64,000 nucleotides of DNA, from contig NC_061129.1 in NCBI RefSeq assembly GCF_905220365.1, forward strand, positions 6,448,803 to 6,512,802, read 5' to 3'. This document shows positions 10,901-23,436 of this stretch, piece after piece (the first letter of the stretch is position 1; the number at the start of each line of letters is the position of its first letter). Position numbers and translations under genes: made by a program. Source of the DNA: Vanessa cardui (taxonomy: Eukaryota > Arthropoda > Insecta > Lepidoptera > Nymphalidae). A model generated the notes under the pieces. It ran no database searches. It was not told the origin of the DNA and was given only the letters and a program-made list of their open reading frames with translations.

Positions 10901-12963
10901 TTTACTTACCCCATATTTAAAATAGCTTGAACGGTTGGATCGAATGGATTTCTATTGCGGAATATTTCCGGGACGACCGTTCGTAGTGTGTAATACATGT
11001 CTAACTTGTTCTTTGTTTTTTCTAAACTAAATTTATTTCCGCGCAGATAAGCAAGGAGCCATTGATCACCTAGAAATGATAAATAAGTACAGTACAGTTT
11101 CTATGGCAAAATATTTGTTATAAGGAACATAAAAGTGATAAATAAAACTGAACACAATTGAATCTTCAGTAGGACCAGATAAATATAGAGGTACGAATAC
11201 TAGGCGAGCTAGGTCTTGGTTATGTATTATTCAATAACAGCAAGATCTATTATTATAACGATAAGATAATGATAACATGAATAATTCATTTTAAATCAAT
11301 CGAATGGGTCCAAAGTCATAAACATTATTAGTATTTGTATGAGCTGAACTCAAGAACACTTTTTGTTAGAAAATAATATATTAAAGAATTTGCTGCGCCC
11401 ATAATATATATTAACGATCGGCCTAAAGGACTACTCGATGATCTATCACTTAATTTCAGCTAAGGTGTTATGTCCCTTATGCCTATAGATACACTGGCTC
11501 ACTCACACTTCAAACCAAAATATAACTACTATACTACTAAGTAATACAGGTTGAATATCTGATGAGTGGTATCCACCTAGAACTGGAATAAAGCCCTATC
11601 GATGTATATTTTTTGCATAATATGTGTACTTATTGCATCTATGCTTTTTCATTGCATTGTATATTTAGTCAAATAAAAGTAAAGGTATAATAAATAATAA
11701 AAGTAACGTTAAACATTCATAAAGTAGCGTCATCTATTGTATAGTGCTCGAACTGTTCACACTTCAAATTATCAAACCATATGGCGCTTGTATATACAAA
11801 TTGTTGACAAAGTTTCCAAAGACATCAATAGATGGCGCTAGGCGCATATAACACGTTACAAATTTCTCTTGCTTTCCAATATAGTAAAAACATATTCGAT
11901 ATGAAATCCGTTTTTACAAGTTAGTTAAGCAATAACTTTACCACAAAAGATTCTCATTTAAAATAATGTAAATGCAGTATAATTTAAAATAATGTAAATG
12001 CATGCATAATTATATATAATATATCTACTTTTCATTAAGGATTTCTGACTGCATAATTTTGAATGTGGGTTGATAACAGAATTAAAATTAAAGTGGATAT
12101 GAATTGAATAGTTTTGATTATTGTAAATAAATAATATTAATCAAAAAATATTTGTAGCGCTATGAGCAAATAGTATCAAATTTTAGATTAATCTCTAATG
12201 ACCAGGTGTTTTGACGATTTGAAGGTACCTATTTATACTAGAATCAACAGTCAATTGTCATGAGGCGTTTTCTTCTCTTCCAGTTTATATATACTATTTT
12301 AGCGGTTACCAGGTTAAAAACAGTTTCTAATTTTGATAAGATGTTTGCAAGTATTAACTTCCTATCAAATATGAGAACCTATAAGAAGTGCGCTCTTTGA
12401 CTGCGGAACACTAAGAAGAAAACTGGTACCTACTGGTAATTATTTTTTCGAAAGCATTTTTTTGGGAATTTTATGAATATCCTCAGAGACACAAATACAA
12501 GCCATGAAACATTTCAATATATGACCTGATAGTTACTTAATTATCAGGTCATATTGAAATGTTTATTACTAATAATAACTACATGTAGGTACTTACCTAC
12601 ATGTAGTTATTATTAGAAACGACATATTCTGGACAAACAAAGTACTTAATAAACCTTTTGTTACTAAGTATTATAACAGGTTTTAAATGAAGATTACCTA
12701 CTTTTCGTACAAACAAAATAGGTAAATAATAAAATAAAACGTAAATATCAAGAATTTGTAATGAAATTTGCAGTGGGATTTTGAGAATATAAATGCATAA
12801 GTCGATAGATCAGCTACTTACTTGGATTAACAGAATTTAAGTGAGGTTGTTTTTCGATCCATTCCTTAATAGCTGATAAATCCGAAGCAATTCTGTCAGG
12901 ATCCTCATTGATTTCCCTCTGAGATTTTTCTTGCAGCAAAGGTGGTAAAGGTCTCAACGTCAT
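7998..12963 (-). CDS. CT-A: CRAL-TRIO (alpha-tocopherol-transfer-like) protein, six exons
   Basis: Predicted cytosolic carrier of a small hydrophobic ligand, 310 residues. Coding exons are 12963-12822, 11069-10910, 10834-10663, 10338-10138, 9243-9138 and 8149-7998. All introns are GT-AG and phases agree. The CRAL-TRIO N-terminal helical domain (about 1-95) has the family motif SDQWLLAYLRG (48-58). The Sec14-like lipid-binding domain follows (about 105-270) and ends with LPKEYGG (245-251). The C-terminal tail is SLFGVEGSFRQLQVD. It differs from its five neighbours: where they have introns before ILLMEDD-like and before the D/EA(A/V)P-like segment, CT-A has continuous exons and instead an intron after AGE (residue 158). 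An AG acceptor lies directly before the ATG, so a noncoding 5' exon is likely but was not located. Introns hold SINE copies. It is the most diverged member; the ligand is unknown. Confidence 0.87.
8345..8845 (+). repeat. Dispersed repeat inside the last intron of CT-A
   Basis: Begins with the 'ctagcggtcgcccgcggctt' opening typical of a very common lepidopteran repeat and ends with the 'ccagtagtttttgagcctat' and 'caaacaaacaaa' type tail. Related openings occur near 38640 and 63825. It is noncoding. Confidence 0.55.
9265..9440 (+). repeat. Dispersed repeat, family 3, copy in CT-A intron
   Basis: Contains the recurrent 'gaaagtaactttgtctg' opening and 'aaccgattttgatgaaactc' core. Diverged relatives lie at about 22005-22180 and 61545-61690. 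Noncoding, inside the intron between CT-A coding exons 4 and 5. Confidence 0.5.
9600..9815 (-). repeat. SINE copy in CT-A intron
   Basis: Same tRNA-derived family as 7205-7525, minus orientation: 'attctaaccactgggacatc' head at the right, degenerate tail at the left. Inside the intron between CT-A coding exons 4 and 5. Confidence 0.5.
10395..10615 (-). repeat. SINE copy in CT-A intron
   Basis: Diverged SINE of the same family, recognised by 'cacatgcgggtttcctcacg', 'ctttcaccgc' and 'gatttgaactcgcaatcctc'. It fills most of the intron between CT-A coding exons 3 and 4, which is the intron not found in the paralogs. Confidence 0.5.
12507..12616. repeat. Two adjacent near-perfect inverted repeats
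   Basis: The first hairpin (12507-12564) pairs aaacatttcaatat-type arms, with a few mismatches, around a short spacer containing gttacttaa. The second (12569-12616) is a perfect palindrome with 23-base arms and a 2-base centre. They lie 4 bases apart, inside intron 1 of CT-A. Either could be a small palindromic element or a hairpin RNA source; no evidence decides this. Confidence 0.8.
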
Positions 12964-14243
12964 CTGGAAAATATAATATATAATTTAAAAATATATGTAT
13001 GATTTTAAATTAATTTTTAGCTACATTTATTTATTTACATTCAAAGCGGTCCACACAGCGATGTTCGAATGTATAAATTAATTGAGATAAACTGGTAAGT
13101 AAAATGTTAATACTTCAGCCAACACAACATCTCTTCCTGATAAACTGGTTGAATTTAAGTAACAAATGAAAATAAAATAACAATGTAAAATAAGTCAGCA
13201 CGAGTCTCGTCATTATATTATGAATTCCGTACGTATTATAAATTTAATAAACGAATGTAAAATTTGATAAAAATATTCTTTTGTCATCGCCACGAAATCG
13301 ATTGTAATAATTATGGTTTATCGAATTCAATGTGTATGAGAGAGATAGATTATATCTGTAGCAATATATGTGGTTGCTACACATCATTGTATTTCATCAA
13401 GAGTTGAATAAAATTGGAAACAAACTGACTGATTTTTAAAGGTTTCTATACTATAGTGAACCCTAAAGCGATGACATTCACGTCGACTTTTGCTGAGCCC
13501 TAAGTTATAAATTATTTTATTAAAACCTATTAATAGCTTAACTACTAGTTAACTACATTGAAAATACTATTTTAACTGAGTTACTGCACACGTATGTATG
13601 TCTGTATGACACAAAATTTCTGCTACACTTTTATGTGCCTGTTATTTTCGTAAAACTACAATAAACCTAACTATTAATTAGTATTACCCCAATATACCTG
13701 TCGCTGTTATATTTATGAATTTACCATACAAATTTAAAAAAATATTACAATACACATAGTTTAATAGGTTTAATAAGTTTAAGTTTTATTTTAACACAGC
13801 GGAGTTATTACGATAAATACTAATAAGGAAATAGAAAGCGGCGTGCATTTTTATATTAAGAAGAAACCGTGAGCTTGTAAAGCTTTATAAAACTTATTAA
13901 AGTATAACTATTTAAGATTAACTTATTATTTGAGAACACTTATTATATAAGATAATAGAAATTAGAAAGATTTATACAAGTACAATGATCTTTATAAAAA
14001 AAAACATAATATAAACTAAACACGTTTATCGCCCTTCATTCACGTAGTATAAATGATATGTCGTGGAATTAAGAAACTGATTAAATTATTCTATAAATAG
14101 TAAGATATTTCTTTAGTAAGAAGTTCTTTAACACTTTTAATTTTATACATATCCTTTTTTATATACGAACACAATCATATCATAATAAATTTGGAGTTTT
14201 CGTTTTGTAATATAAATATAACCGCTTTTTACTAAATGCAAAT

Positions 14244-14250
<7 letters not shown>

Positions 14251-14286
<36 letters not shown>
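14251..14286. repeat. (TA)n microsatellite
   Basis: An uninterrupted TA dinucleotide run of 36 bases, flanked on the left by a short CA stretch. Likely length-polymorphic. Confidence 0.9.
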
Positions 14287-14292
<6 letters not shown>

Positions 14293-14559
14293 CTACTTTT
14301 TACAATTTTTTGTCTGTCTTTCTGTTTGTCGCAGCTGATGTAATAAGGAACAACTTATGCTATTATTGTAAAATTGTATATAAAATTATAATAAAATGTC
14401 CAAATATTATCCAGTACCGCTCCCAGTCCTCTCGCATGCCACCACTCTGCTGTCGGGTTCCTTCTACCAATGACTTAATATCACAAAATCCTAATACACA
14501 ATCAATATAATCTACGAAATCTACGAAAATTCGAACGGCAGATTAGCGAATGTCTACAC

Positions 14560-14700
14560 CACATAAGGAACCCACCTGCCAAATTCCAAGTTTGTTGTCT
14601 TATGGTTGGCCGAAGAAAGACCATAGAGGCGTGCATTTGGAGAGGCCTATGTCAAGCAGTGATCAAACATGGGCTGTTGATAATGTGTTATGGTTTTTAA
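14560..14700 (+). mobile_element. LINE 3'-end fragment (RTE-like)
   Basis: The short frame here contains WPKKDHRG, and the DNA has gaggcctatgtcaagcagtg. This resembles the end of the pol gene and 3' tail of insect RTE-type LINEs, where an EAYVQQW-like peptide sits just before the stop. Only the tail is present and it is decayed. Family assignment is from memory of the motif, so moderate. Confidence 0.4.
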
Positions 14701-14869
14701 GATTTCACGGTGAATCAATATGCGGTATTACCCGTTTATATACATAGATTTATTTGTATTCATAGCATAATTCACGAGATAGTCAAGTGGTTTGAATACG
14801 TGAATTTTAACTTGCTCCATAATTTAATTTTGCTTAATAATTTCTTTTGAATTTGCCGCACCACCAACC

Positions 14870-14970
14870 ACCAATCCTCATTGGAATAGCGTGATGGATT
14901 ATGCTCCTTAGCCTTCTCTTCAGAGGCGTTAGCCTAACAGTAAGACATTTATAGGCTGTTACTTTGTAGC
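14870..14970 (+). repeat. SINE tail fragment
   Basis: Degenerate copy of the SINE tail: 'cattggaatagcgtgatgga' followed by a 'ccttctcttcagaggcgtta' block and 'ataggctgttac'. The head is absent. Confidence 0.45.
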
Positions 14971-15215
14971 ATACATAATTTAGACTAAGAGATATATAGT
15001 GTTCATGTCTACTTAGCAGTTTCAAAATTAATTCAGCTAAACATAACTTTATTAATTGTGACAACGATGCATTCATTGATTGATTGATAATAAGTATTAT
15101 AATGGTGTTGTTTATTTGTCGTTCCAATTTTATGATTCCCTTCTGAATTAAGTTACACGTGTAATCGGAATTATTTATTCAATACCATTTTATGACCGTT
15201 TTCTATTTACTATAA

Positions 15216-15267
15216 AGTTTTCGTTTGCCAATCAAGTATATAAATACTTGATTGGCAAACGAAAACT
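15216..15267. repeat. Perfect 24-bp inverted repeat
   Basis: The arms at 15216-15239 and 15244-15267 are exact reverse complements around a 4-base ataa centre. It lies in the CT-A/CT-B intergenic region. Perfect identity implies recent origin or ongoing homogenisation. Confidence 0.9.
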
Positions 15268-15447
15268 ATTTAGATATATTATATCGATAATTCAAATCTC
15301 AATTCGCTCATGTCGTCACTCGCGAATCGTGATCGAAGTGCTTGTCGAAGACGGGAGAAGTTTTATTTGAAGCTACAAGCTCCAAACAATAGATTTTTAG
15401 CTACTTATACTTAATAATTGCAACATAATTTACAAATGATATTAAGA

Positions 15448-15690
15448 GCCGGCGGCGCTGCGGAAATAGCTGAAGCAAAAAAACTATTCAAATAGTCTTG
15501 TCTTATGTCAAATTATTTCTTTGGCCCATTTGCTGTCAAAACTCTTGGCCCTTGGAGTAGTGGTGCAATCAGCTTCATTAAAAGTATAACACCACGCCTT
15601 ATTGCCTCAACTGGTGATAAAAGGGCTGGTTTGTTCTTGGCTTAGAGGATCGAAATTGAATTTCAGGGGGGAAATGTCGCTTGTTTTTTT
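15448..15690 (+). pseudogene. Decayed pol-like frame of a LINE-type element
   Basis: One frame reads AGGAAEIAEAKKLFK, a stop (TAG at 15493), then a segment with FFGPFAVKTLGPW, STGDKRAGLFLA, a second stop (TAG at 15643), then RIEIEFQGGNVA. This pattern, with a GxRs-FL-QRI-xxQxGN-like ending, resembles the C-terminal part of pol proteins in some insect retroelements. Two in-frame stops show it is dead. I am fairly sure it is mobile-element coding sequence and not sure of the clade. Confidence 0.5.
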
Positions 15691-16654
15691 ACCACCATTC
15701 CACGCGGTTATAATTTGTACAGTAACTATTTTTAATTCATATTGTTGTATATTTAAGGACTTAATGTTAATAATTCTTAGGTAAATTAACTATTTACATT
15801 GTAACTTTATTTGTTGTGAGAAATCAAGGTTAAGTAGTTAATGTTATTAATTTATTAATCAATTAATCTAAACAATGACAAGGGCGCTCTAACTATTAAG
15901 ATTCAATTAAAAAAATATAATCATTATATAAATGTTTTTTTTTATTAAATTAAATTTTGTCCATCTTGACTTGGATATGTAAAATTTCTTCTTTATTTCG
16001 TGAATAAAACGTTGTATATAACAATAAAATATTTGTTTTAGTAAGAAGGTGTGAAACGAGACAAAGTAATTAAAATGAAACGTGGATAAAGGTTCATAAC
16101 GATATTACAAATGAAGAAATTGGTATCGTCAATTTTATCGATAAACTGTTTGAGTGCAACCCTTATCTCACAGGGTTTTTGTGTCACTAAATAAACGTCC
16201 CGACCAACAATTTGAGGATAACATACTATAAACATAAGCAACATACAAAGTATTCATACTTATGCCCTAAATGTAAACTAATGTTGTTCGAAAGTTCCAT
16301 ATTAAACGGTTATTTGAAGCGCCAGTCCAGGAAAACAAACAAAGTGAAGTTATCTCTTTATATAATAATAATTACATCTAGAAAAAGTGACAAGTTTAAA
16401 AAGCATTGAGAACTCTCAACCTTGTTTTCCTAAATATAAATATCATAATCGTTTAATTTATTTAGTCAGTTAGTCACTGTTCCATATTCCTGTAGGTCAG
16501 TACAATCACAGCAAACGTTTAAAGTTCAATACAATTACTTGCACTTTAAATGTGACTTTGCATCTTTGTTTACTTCAAAATGTGTCACGACTTCAATTTC
16601 AATGGCTCTCATCCTTTAGATACATCAAACTGTACAGCAAAACGGTCTGTATTA

Positions 16655-16800
16655 TTGTAGTTGTAAAGGCCTCCTCCCATATTAAGGGTAAGCTTTGGAA
16701 TATGTTCCACAACGTTGCTGCAATACTTCTATACCATACGATACGATGATTTCTAACGATATTTTCATTCACTGTGTGTCCGTGCGTCCTCAGTGACCGA
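16655..16800 (-). repeat. SINE fragment
   Basis: Diverged tail half of the tRNA-derived SINE, recognisable by 'aaaggcctcctcccatatta', 'ttggaatatgttccac' and 'cattcactg'. Confidence 0.45.
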
Positions 16801-17454
16801 ATAAAAATATATAAATCGTAGATGTTCTTTACAATCGGAATAATACATTCAGAACTTAACTGTTTTTATTATATACTGTGTTGGGTATAAAAATATAAAT
16901 ATTAACATTCTTTTATACTTAGCACATGTTGGTTTCTTTAGATAAAATCAACTTGTACCTATAATCATTTTATGTTCCGTAAAAAACCCGGAAGACTGTG
17001 TTTATATTTACTTATAACAATTGTCACAGTGATTGGTTGAAGGATATCCTGTAGAAGATCTACCGGTTATGTGCAACAATAAATGTTGATGGAATAAAAA
17101 CCATCTCCCTGAAAAATAAATGAGTATCGTGTATCAATATTCATGGTGATCAAACAATGTCCAAGTATTATAATCATCTAATTGAACTAAACATATCAAC
17201 ACAACGCATTCTTGGGATTTCTTACTTGGATACAATAATTATAAATACATACATTCATTTAAAATATTTTTCACTTTATAAAATATTGTTTAAATTCCAA
17301 GGCCACGAACAGTATTACATGTATACTTTACATACATTATAATTATTAATTTTATGCAGCGTAACGTTAAGTACTTAATATTATTAACCGCGCAATTAGG
17401 GCAAAATAACAATTAAGAACATCATACATAATTATGTAATTTATTTTATTTATT

Positions 17455-17745
17455 TACTAGCTGAGCCAGCGACTTTGAATGCGTTTGATTTAACAAAAAA
17501 TATATATTGTAGCCTAAATTACTCCTTAGTATATCAGTTATCTGCCAGTGAAAGTCCTGTCAAAATGTGTCCAGCCGTTCCAGAGGTTAGCGGAAACAAA
17601 CTGACAAACAGACAGACAGACAAAAAAATGTAAACAATGTCATTTTGGCATATGTACGGTGTATACATACATATGCATTGAGTAAAAAAGGGCTACTTTA
17701 ACATTACAAACAGACACTCCAATTTTATTATATGTATAGATACGT
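17455..17745 (+). repeat. Dispersed repeat, family 2, copy 2
   Basis: Matches 6825-7110 from 'agctgagccagcgacttt' through 'atcagttatctgccagtgaa' to 'ttacaaacagacactccaat'. This copy retains the 'gacaaacagacagacagac' stretch. Confidence 0.65.
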
Positions 17746-18647
17746 CGCAACTCGCAGCAAAGTGTCACCATTGTTACTATCGACATTTGATAAATATATT
17801 CACGAACAAACGCACTTTTGCGAAACAAGCGTATCCAATTGATAATTATAAATTCGCCATATTTGCAGCTGAAACACTAGTTTTTCATTTGAGTCTAGAT
17901 GTGAGTGCAGAAATATTTCTAAAACACACACAACTCCCCCCCACTCCAATTATTACTGAGGATGCTTTTTTCGCCTAGAATATCGATATTGTATGTTATT
18001 AGGGCAGTGCTAGAATTTTTATCATGTTTAGTGCTCTATCATAGGAATTAAATAAACATATTTAAACGAATGCATTAATCGCACACCCATTGTCTAGTCA
18101 AGTTAATAACCTATCGATTAATTATATATCGAGAGATCGTATTAGTATAATAGTTTTGGAAGTACTATTTACTGTAACAGTGTTACGATAAAAAACGAAA
18201 GTAGTAAAACTTATCAATTTATTGGAGGCCCATCGTTGGCTGTTATATAAAAATATTTAGCCCATTACTGGCTATAAATATGAAAATAAAATTTAGTAAA
18301 GACATATAAATGCTTATCTTATAATACCTTATATATTCAAAAATAATCATTACTGTCAAGTAAGAAATATATAAATTACGTTAAACAATATAGGTATATA
18401 TCGCCAATCAATCTAGAAATAGAAATCAAGTTTAGAAATTGATGTCAGATATTTTTCATTGTTGAATATAGATATAAAGATACAGAAAATCTTTGATTTA
18501 ATTTTTTAATTTCCTTTGTTCAAATATCTCATTAAAAAAATAAAGTAATTTTCGTTGTTATTACGTTAATACAAGTGACAAAAGAAATATGAAATTAACA
18601 TATCTATAGGATTTTTACTCCTATATTATTACAAATTATTACTATTT

Positions 18648-21600
18648 TTAATCTATATCCAATTTTCTGAATGATCCCTGGTTTTGCATATTGTTACTTG
18701 TTCGTTTTGACTCGTCCGTTCCGAACTGCATTTCTTGCTCCATCCAAGGCCTATATTCGACTATTTTCTTTGCCCAATATTCTGGAAAAATTAAATAAAT
18801 TTGTATACAGTCAGATGAAAAATGTTTTAAATATACGTATTATGTGTTGTTGCACAGCTCGCATTGGTATAGCGTGGTGGAATATGTTCCAAACCTCATC
18901 AAAAGGAGAGGAGGCCTTAGCCCAGCATTAGGAAATTTACAGGCTGTCGTTGTTGTTGTAACCATATTTCGAAGTCGTAACAGAACGATCACTTCATTAG
19001 ATCAAGACTATTGCGGCTTCTTCTCTCAAATGACAAACAAATTATAACAGAAAGAGACAAAACAGCGTTTAAATAAACGTTAAGTAACATTTATAAATTA
19101 AGATGTTGCATATAACTCTTACCGATTATATCATTAAGTGGACCCCCAGTACCTCCGTATTCGTTGGGCATTATTTCTTTTGGTAAGCTACTTAGTAATT
19201 CGTCATTGTTTTTGTATATTTTTAGCTGAAAATTATAACAGAACATGATATATTATATCAACCTTTATTGATACCTACATTAAAATAAACACTGCCAGTA
19301 ATGGAACGCTTTAAATACTTCTTGTATTTAAAAATATATCGATATTTGTTTTACTTAGATGTACTTACTCTTTGTTTAGCTTTTTCGCCTAAAAATCCAG
19401 ATACAAGCTTAAATATAATTTCAATGCCAGACGGTACATTTACATGGTGACTGCCTTTCAGACGAAGAGGCAGTGAATCCTGAAAGGGACCAACGGTAAA
19501 TTAAAATTAAATGAAATCGCCTGTGAAAATCTAAAAGCGTCTCGAATTGATCTTATTACTAATATGATTAATTCTAGAGGTTGCATAATACATATATGCA
19601 GAAGACATATATCAAAGACTTATAAAAATAGTATCAATCTGCTAAGTGGTCCCTACAATTCACGAAAGCATTATACCATCAATGCAATGCCGATTTTAAT
19701 AGTTAACATATAAAAAATTAGTCTTTATTATTATGGTTGTTATTGCACTTATCAGATCAGAAAGATAATGAATTTAAATAAAAATAAACCTTATTCAGCG
19801 TTTTCTTGACGTAAATATCAATGATGAAATATGAGAGAAATCCACGAGAAATAAATGTATCTTAACTAAACACCTAGTCTAAAACGTTTACGCATTTTTG
19901 ATCTAGTGGTTAGATGTAATGCTGATCCTGTGGTTCAGCACTCAAATCCTAGGAGGAATGGATAAAACTCAATAACAGCCCGGTTTTTGAATGATCGTGA
20001 AGTTAAGGTTGGTTTTTTAAATTCCTTATTATTTTCCAAAATATTTTAGCTACACTAATGATTAAATGCAAGAGCAAACACCTTACCTGGCTGACTGCTA
20101 CTAACTTCTTCAGCAGACCAGGGCTAGCTTGCATTAGATGATTTAATGTAACGTCTTGATAGTCAACAGCTATTACAGTACCCATCACGGTGGCCGTATC
20201 ATTTTCAATAACTAAAATCTGTAACCATACAATTTGATGAGTTAGTAAGTGGTTTTTTTTTCATTCTGAGTTTTACATAAAACATTACTTTTTATGTAAC
20301 ACAATAACTGAAAAACGGAATTTGGTCTTTAAAAGCAAAAAAGCAGTACTTCATAAGTATGTCTTAAGTCTTACCTGTACTAAATAATACAAAATACACA
20401 TGACATCAGCGACATTGTATTTCTCTGGATCATATTGTCCCGCTCGTATCAGTATAACACAAGGGCTTAGGGAGTTTTTCGGTTGTGGCAAAATAACGCA
20501 TGTACTAAAACCATATAAACAAAGAAACATTAATATTCATAGACACCGACTAAAATTTGTTATCTTCTTATCTTCTAAGCCTGTAAGTAAACTGCTATAT
20601 GTAGGAATGTTGTTTCGGTCTTAAGACTAAGTGAGCCAGTGTATATATTGAAGGTTCGTAGTTCCGAAAATTAGTAGCGCATTGGGTATATAAGGAATGG
20701 TGAATATTAACAGTGCCGATGTGCGATAGTGACCATTTACCACCCACTGACATCATACCACCAATTGGCCCATTCAACAGTCCACCCAACTATATCTTCT
20801 CTACGTGTAACAAAACCAAACCTCGTTTTACTAAAAGCATATGTACATATACATGATACAATGGTATACCAATATATCATTTTTTACAATTTCGACTGTC
20901 TGTCTATCTATTTGTTCCGGCTGATCTCTAGAAAGCCTGGACCGATTTTGACGGGACTTTCACGAAGAGGAAGTTGATTTAATAAGTAACTTAGGCTACA
21001 ACAAAAACTTTTTTGTTAAATTCAAACGCTCACGAAGTTGCGGGCACGGCTTGTCAAAAAATAATTAATCTACATGAGACTAATTGCGGTAGCATGTATA
21101 GCGGTATGCCAAGGTACGAACTGATTTAATTCGTCTTAAGTTTTACTACATTAAAGAGCATATATAATATTTTGTATGCAAAAGGCATATTGCCTGCCTC
21201 CTATTTATTATATCATACAGATTCTGTAATCTAGTTTGAAGAATGAATGAGCCAACATGCTTGAAGTTATGTTCACAAGAGAGAGAACATCTTTATTCAC
21301 AATGTTGGCAGCGCTTTGTTCTTCTGTCGAAAGCCAAAGTCTACAAGCCAATGAGCGTGACAACATACCATCATGTGTCTCTTTGAGTATCTTTCTATTA
21401 AAATTTTCATTTCGTTTCACACTTTTAAACAAAAGACTTACCCTAGTCTTAGAAAATCCAAAAAATGAGGTTCGGTTGGTTTTAATCGTAAGGTAACTTC
21501 AGGAGCTGTTGTCCGTAAAGTGTAGAACAGATCTAACTTCAATTTCACGCGTTCTAAACTGAACTTGCAGCCTCTGAGTAAAGCAATCAGCCATTGGTCA

Positions 21601-21814
21601 TCTAAAAGAATATTAAAAATATATATTTGGAACATATTTTTTCCTATGAAAACATATTCTGAACAAACTCACCTGTTCTTGCCTTCAAATGGGCCTGTTT
21701 CGAAATCCAATCCTTTAAGTTTTGTAAATCACTGGCAACTTGATTTGGATTTTCGTTCAACTCATTTTTGGCTATCTTTGCCAATTCCGGAGATAGTTCA
21801 CGTATCATTGGTAT
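18648..21814 (-). CDS. CT-B: CRAL-TRIO (alpha-tocopherol-transfer-like) protein, seven exons
   Basis: Predicted 301-residue lipid-ligand carrier. Coding parts are 21808-21673 (its exon begins at 21814 after an AG acceptor), 21601-21442, 20504-20375, 20218-20087, 19479-19369, 19225-19123 and 18781-18648, all GT-AG with consistent phases. The N-terminal domain (about 1-95) carries DDQWLIALLRG (46-56). The CRAL-TRIO fold spans about 105-265 and ends MPNEYGG (242-248), with Met replacing the Leu of the other members. The tail is short, GSFRKLDID. The acidic MEDD of the paralogs is replaced by IEND (146-149), a change within the ligand domain. The acceptor six bases before the ATG implies a noncoding first exon, with a candidate at about 23437-23480. 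Introns carry SINE and family 2 fragments. Confidence 0.87.
18855..18965 (+). repeat. SINE tail in CT-B intron 6
   Basis: 'cgcattggtatagcgtggtg', 'gaggccttagcccagcatta' and 'aatttacaggctgtcgttg' match the SINE tail. It is inserted antisense to CT-B between its last two coding exons. Confidence 0.6.
20605..20790 (+). repeat. Dispersed repeat, family 4, copy in CT-B intron 2
   Basis: Diverged relative of 45890-46190: 'gtcttaagactaagtgagcc', 'gaatggtgaatattaacagt' and 'gatagtgaccatttaccac'. Noncoding. Confidence 0.55.
20905..21060 (-). repeat. Dispersed repeat, family 2 fragment in CT-B intron 2
   Basis: Read on the plus strand it holds 'ccggctgatctctagaaag', 'gattttgacgggactttcac' and a 'ttaggctacaacaaaaac' block, the reverse complement of family 2. 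Strongly diverged. Confidence 0.45.
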
Positions 21815-23436
21815 CTGTAAAGTTTATAGAAATTATTACAATATAGCAGAGATAGTTCGACACTATTAGTACCTCTCAATCTGGTCGGTACTCGATGTAG
21901 TCGCGTGTTATCAGATTTCAATATTTGTGACTCAGTTACTGTGATTACTTATCGTAAAAAAAATCATATTCACGTTCACAATATAAGGAGACTAGGTGAT
22001 TTTAACTTTCGAAAACTATATACTTGTCTGTTGCTCTTTCACAACCACACTACTGAACCGAATTTGATGAAAAAGGCGAAGCTCGCAAGCTTGAATTCTA
22101 ATTAAGAAAATCGGACAGTTTGTATATCAACACCTGACCACAAACCCCGTGAATGCGAGCCGAGGACGACAACTAATTATCATATTTTTTAAATATAAAT
22201 TAAGAGATGACCTTCATTGTACAAGCGTTGCCGTCAACAGTATATAAATAAATAAATTTAATGGATCTCGTTTTGGTTTTATTGTTAATGAATACGATCT
22301 ATTTTAAATAAAAAACAACGTTCAATTTTTTTGCAATATGAATTACATAAAGGCAGCTTACAATAAACTATATTAATTTTAAATTATATACCAACTACGA
22401 TAAAATGAAATAACATATATATTAAGTAAATATTATTATTAAGTACGTATTATGATTTAATATTAAATCAATTTCTATTTTAAACGTGTATTTAATTAAA
22501 AGAAATTTTGAAATGTTTAACAAATGAACATGGTTATTATATTGTTGCCATAAAGAAATTTGAACTGGAATAAAAAATAAAAATAATTTATGTCTTGCCT
22601 CTGTTTGGAGTCGCGAACCTTTTTTAATGTTTACTATTCAATTAAAACTGTAACGTGTTCTTATGTCAGCAATTATGCACTTATAAAAACAGCTGTACTT
22701 TTACGATAATATTTACATTTATAATTTGACGAGACGCATGCAGAATGTAATATAAATGGGTTTACAGCACTTTCAACGGAACAAAATCAAGTTACAAGTT
22801 AACTAAACTCTTAAACCATGAGCATTACTAATCATTGTCAGTCAATTAATTTTGAATAAATCTATCATGAAGACGATTTTTAAATGTCTGTTGTTTTTTA
22901 TCATTGTTTATATTTACGTGGTATTGACACCTGACATGAATATACAAAATCGTATAGTCTTGTCAGGTGTTTATCATTTCGAAATCTAACTATCATACTT
23001 AATCAAAAAACAATTTTCATTTTTCGTATAATTTAAATTTAGCTTTTAGTATAGCGATAAAACAATCTTCGTTTATGAAGTTTTATAAGCTCAGTTATAT
23101 AAAATAAGAACATTTTATTTATCTTTAGAACCTAGCTAGATTACACCATAATATACACAAGGTATATTTGATTAAGATTTTTGTTCAAACAATACAAATA
23201 AACTATGTTTGAATACAATACAACAATATGTCAATATTATTTTATTACAAATTAACACTTTCTTATTGCAACATTTAATATAATGGATTTTATATTTACC
23301 GTTTTTTTTTTACACACTACAATTTTATTTCAGACCGATGTCTCTCACACACGATACACAAAGTGAAATAATCTAAAACTCGTTTCGAACGACAAACTGT
23401 GTTATCTTTGTAATAATAAACTGTTACTATACTTAC

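Larger units (their letters stand above)
12970..18640. other. CT-A/CT-B intergenic region
   Basis: About 5.7 kb of AT-rich sequence 5' of CT-A and 3' of CT-B. It holds an AT microsatellite, a LINE 3' fragment, a decayed pol-like reading frame, a perfect 24-base inverted repeat, SINE fragments and a family 2 repeat. The 5' noncoding exon of CT-A should be in its left part but was not found. Confidence 0.5.
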
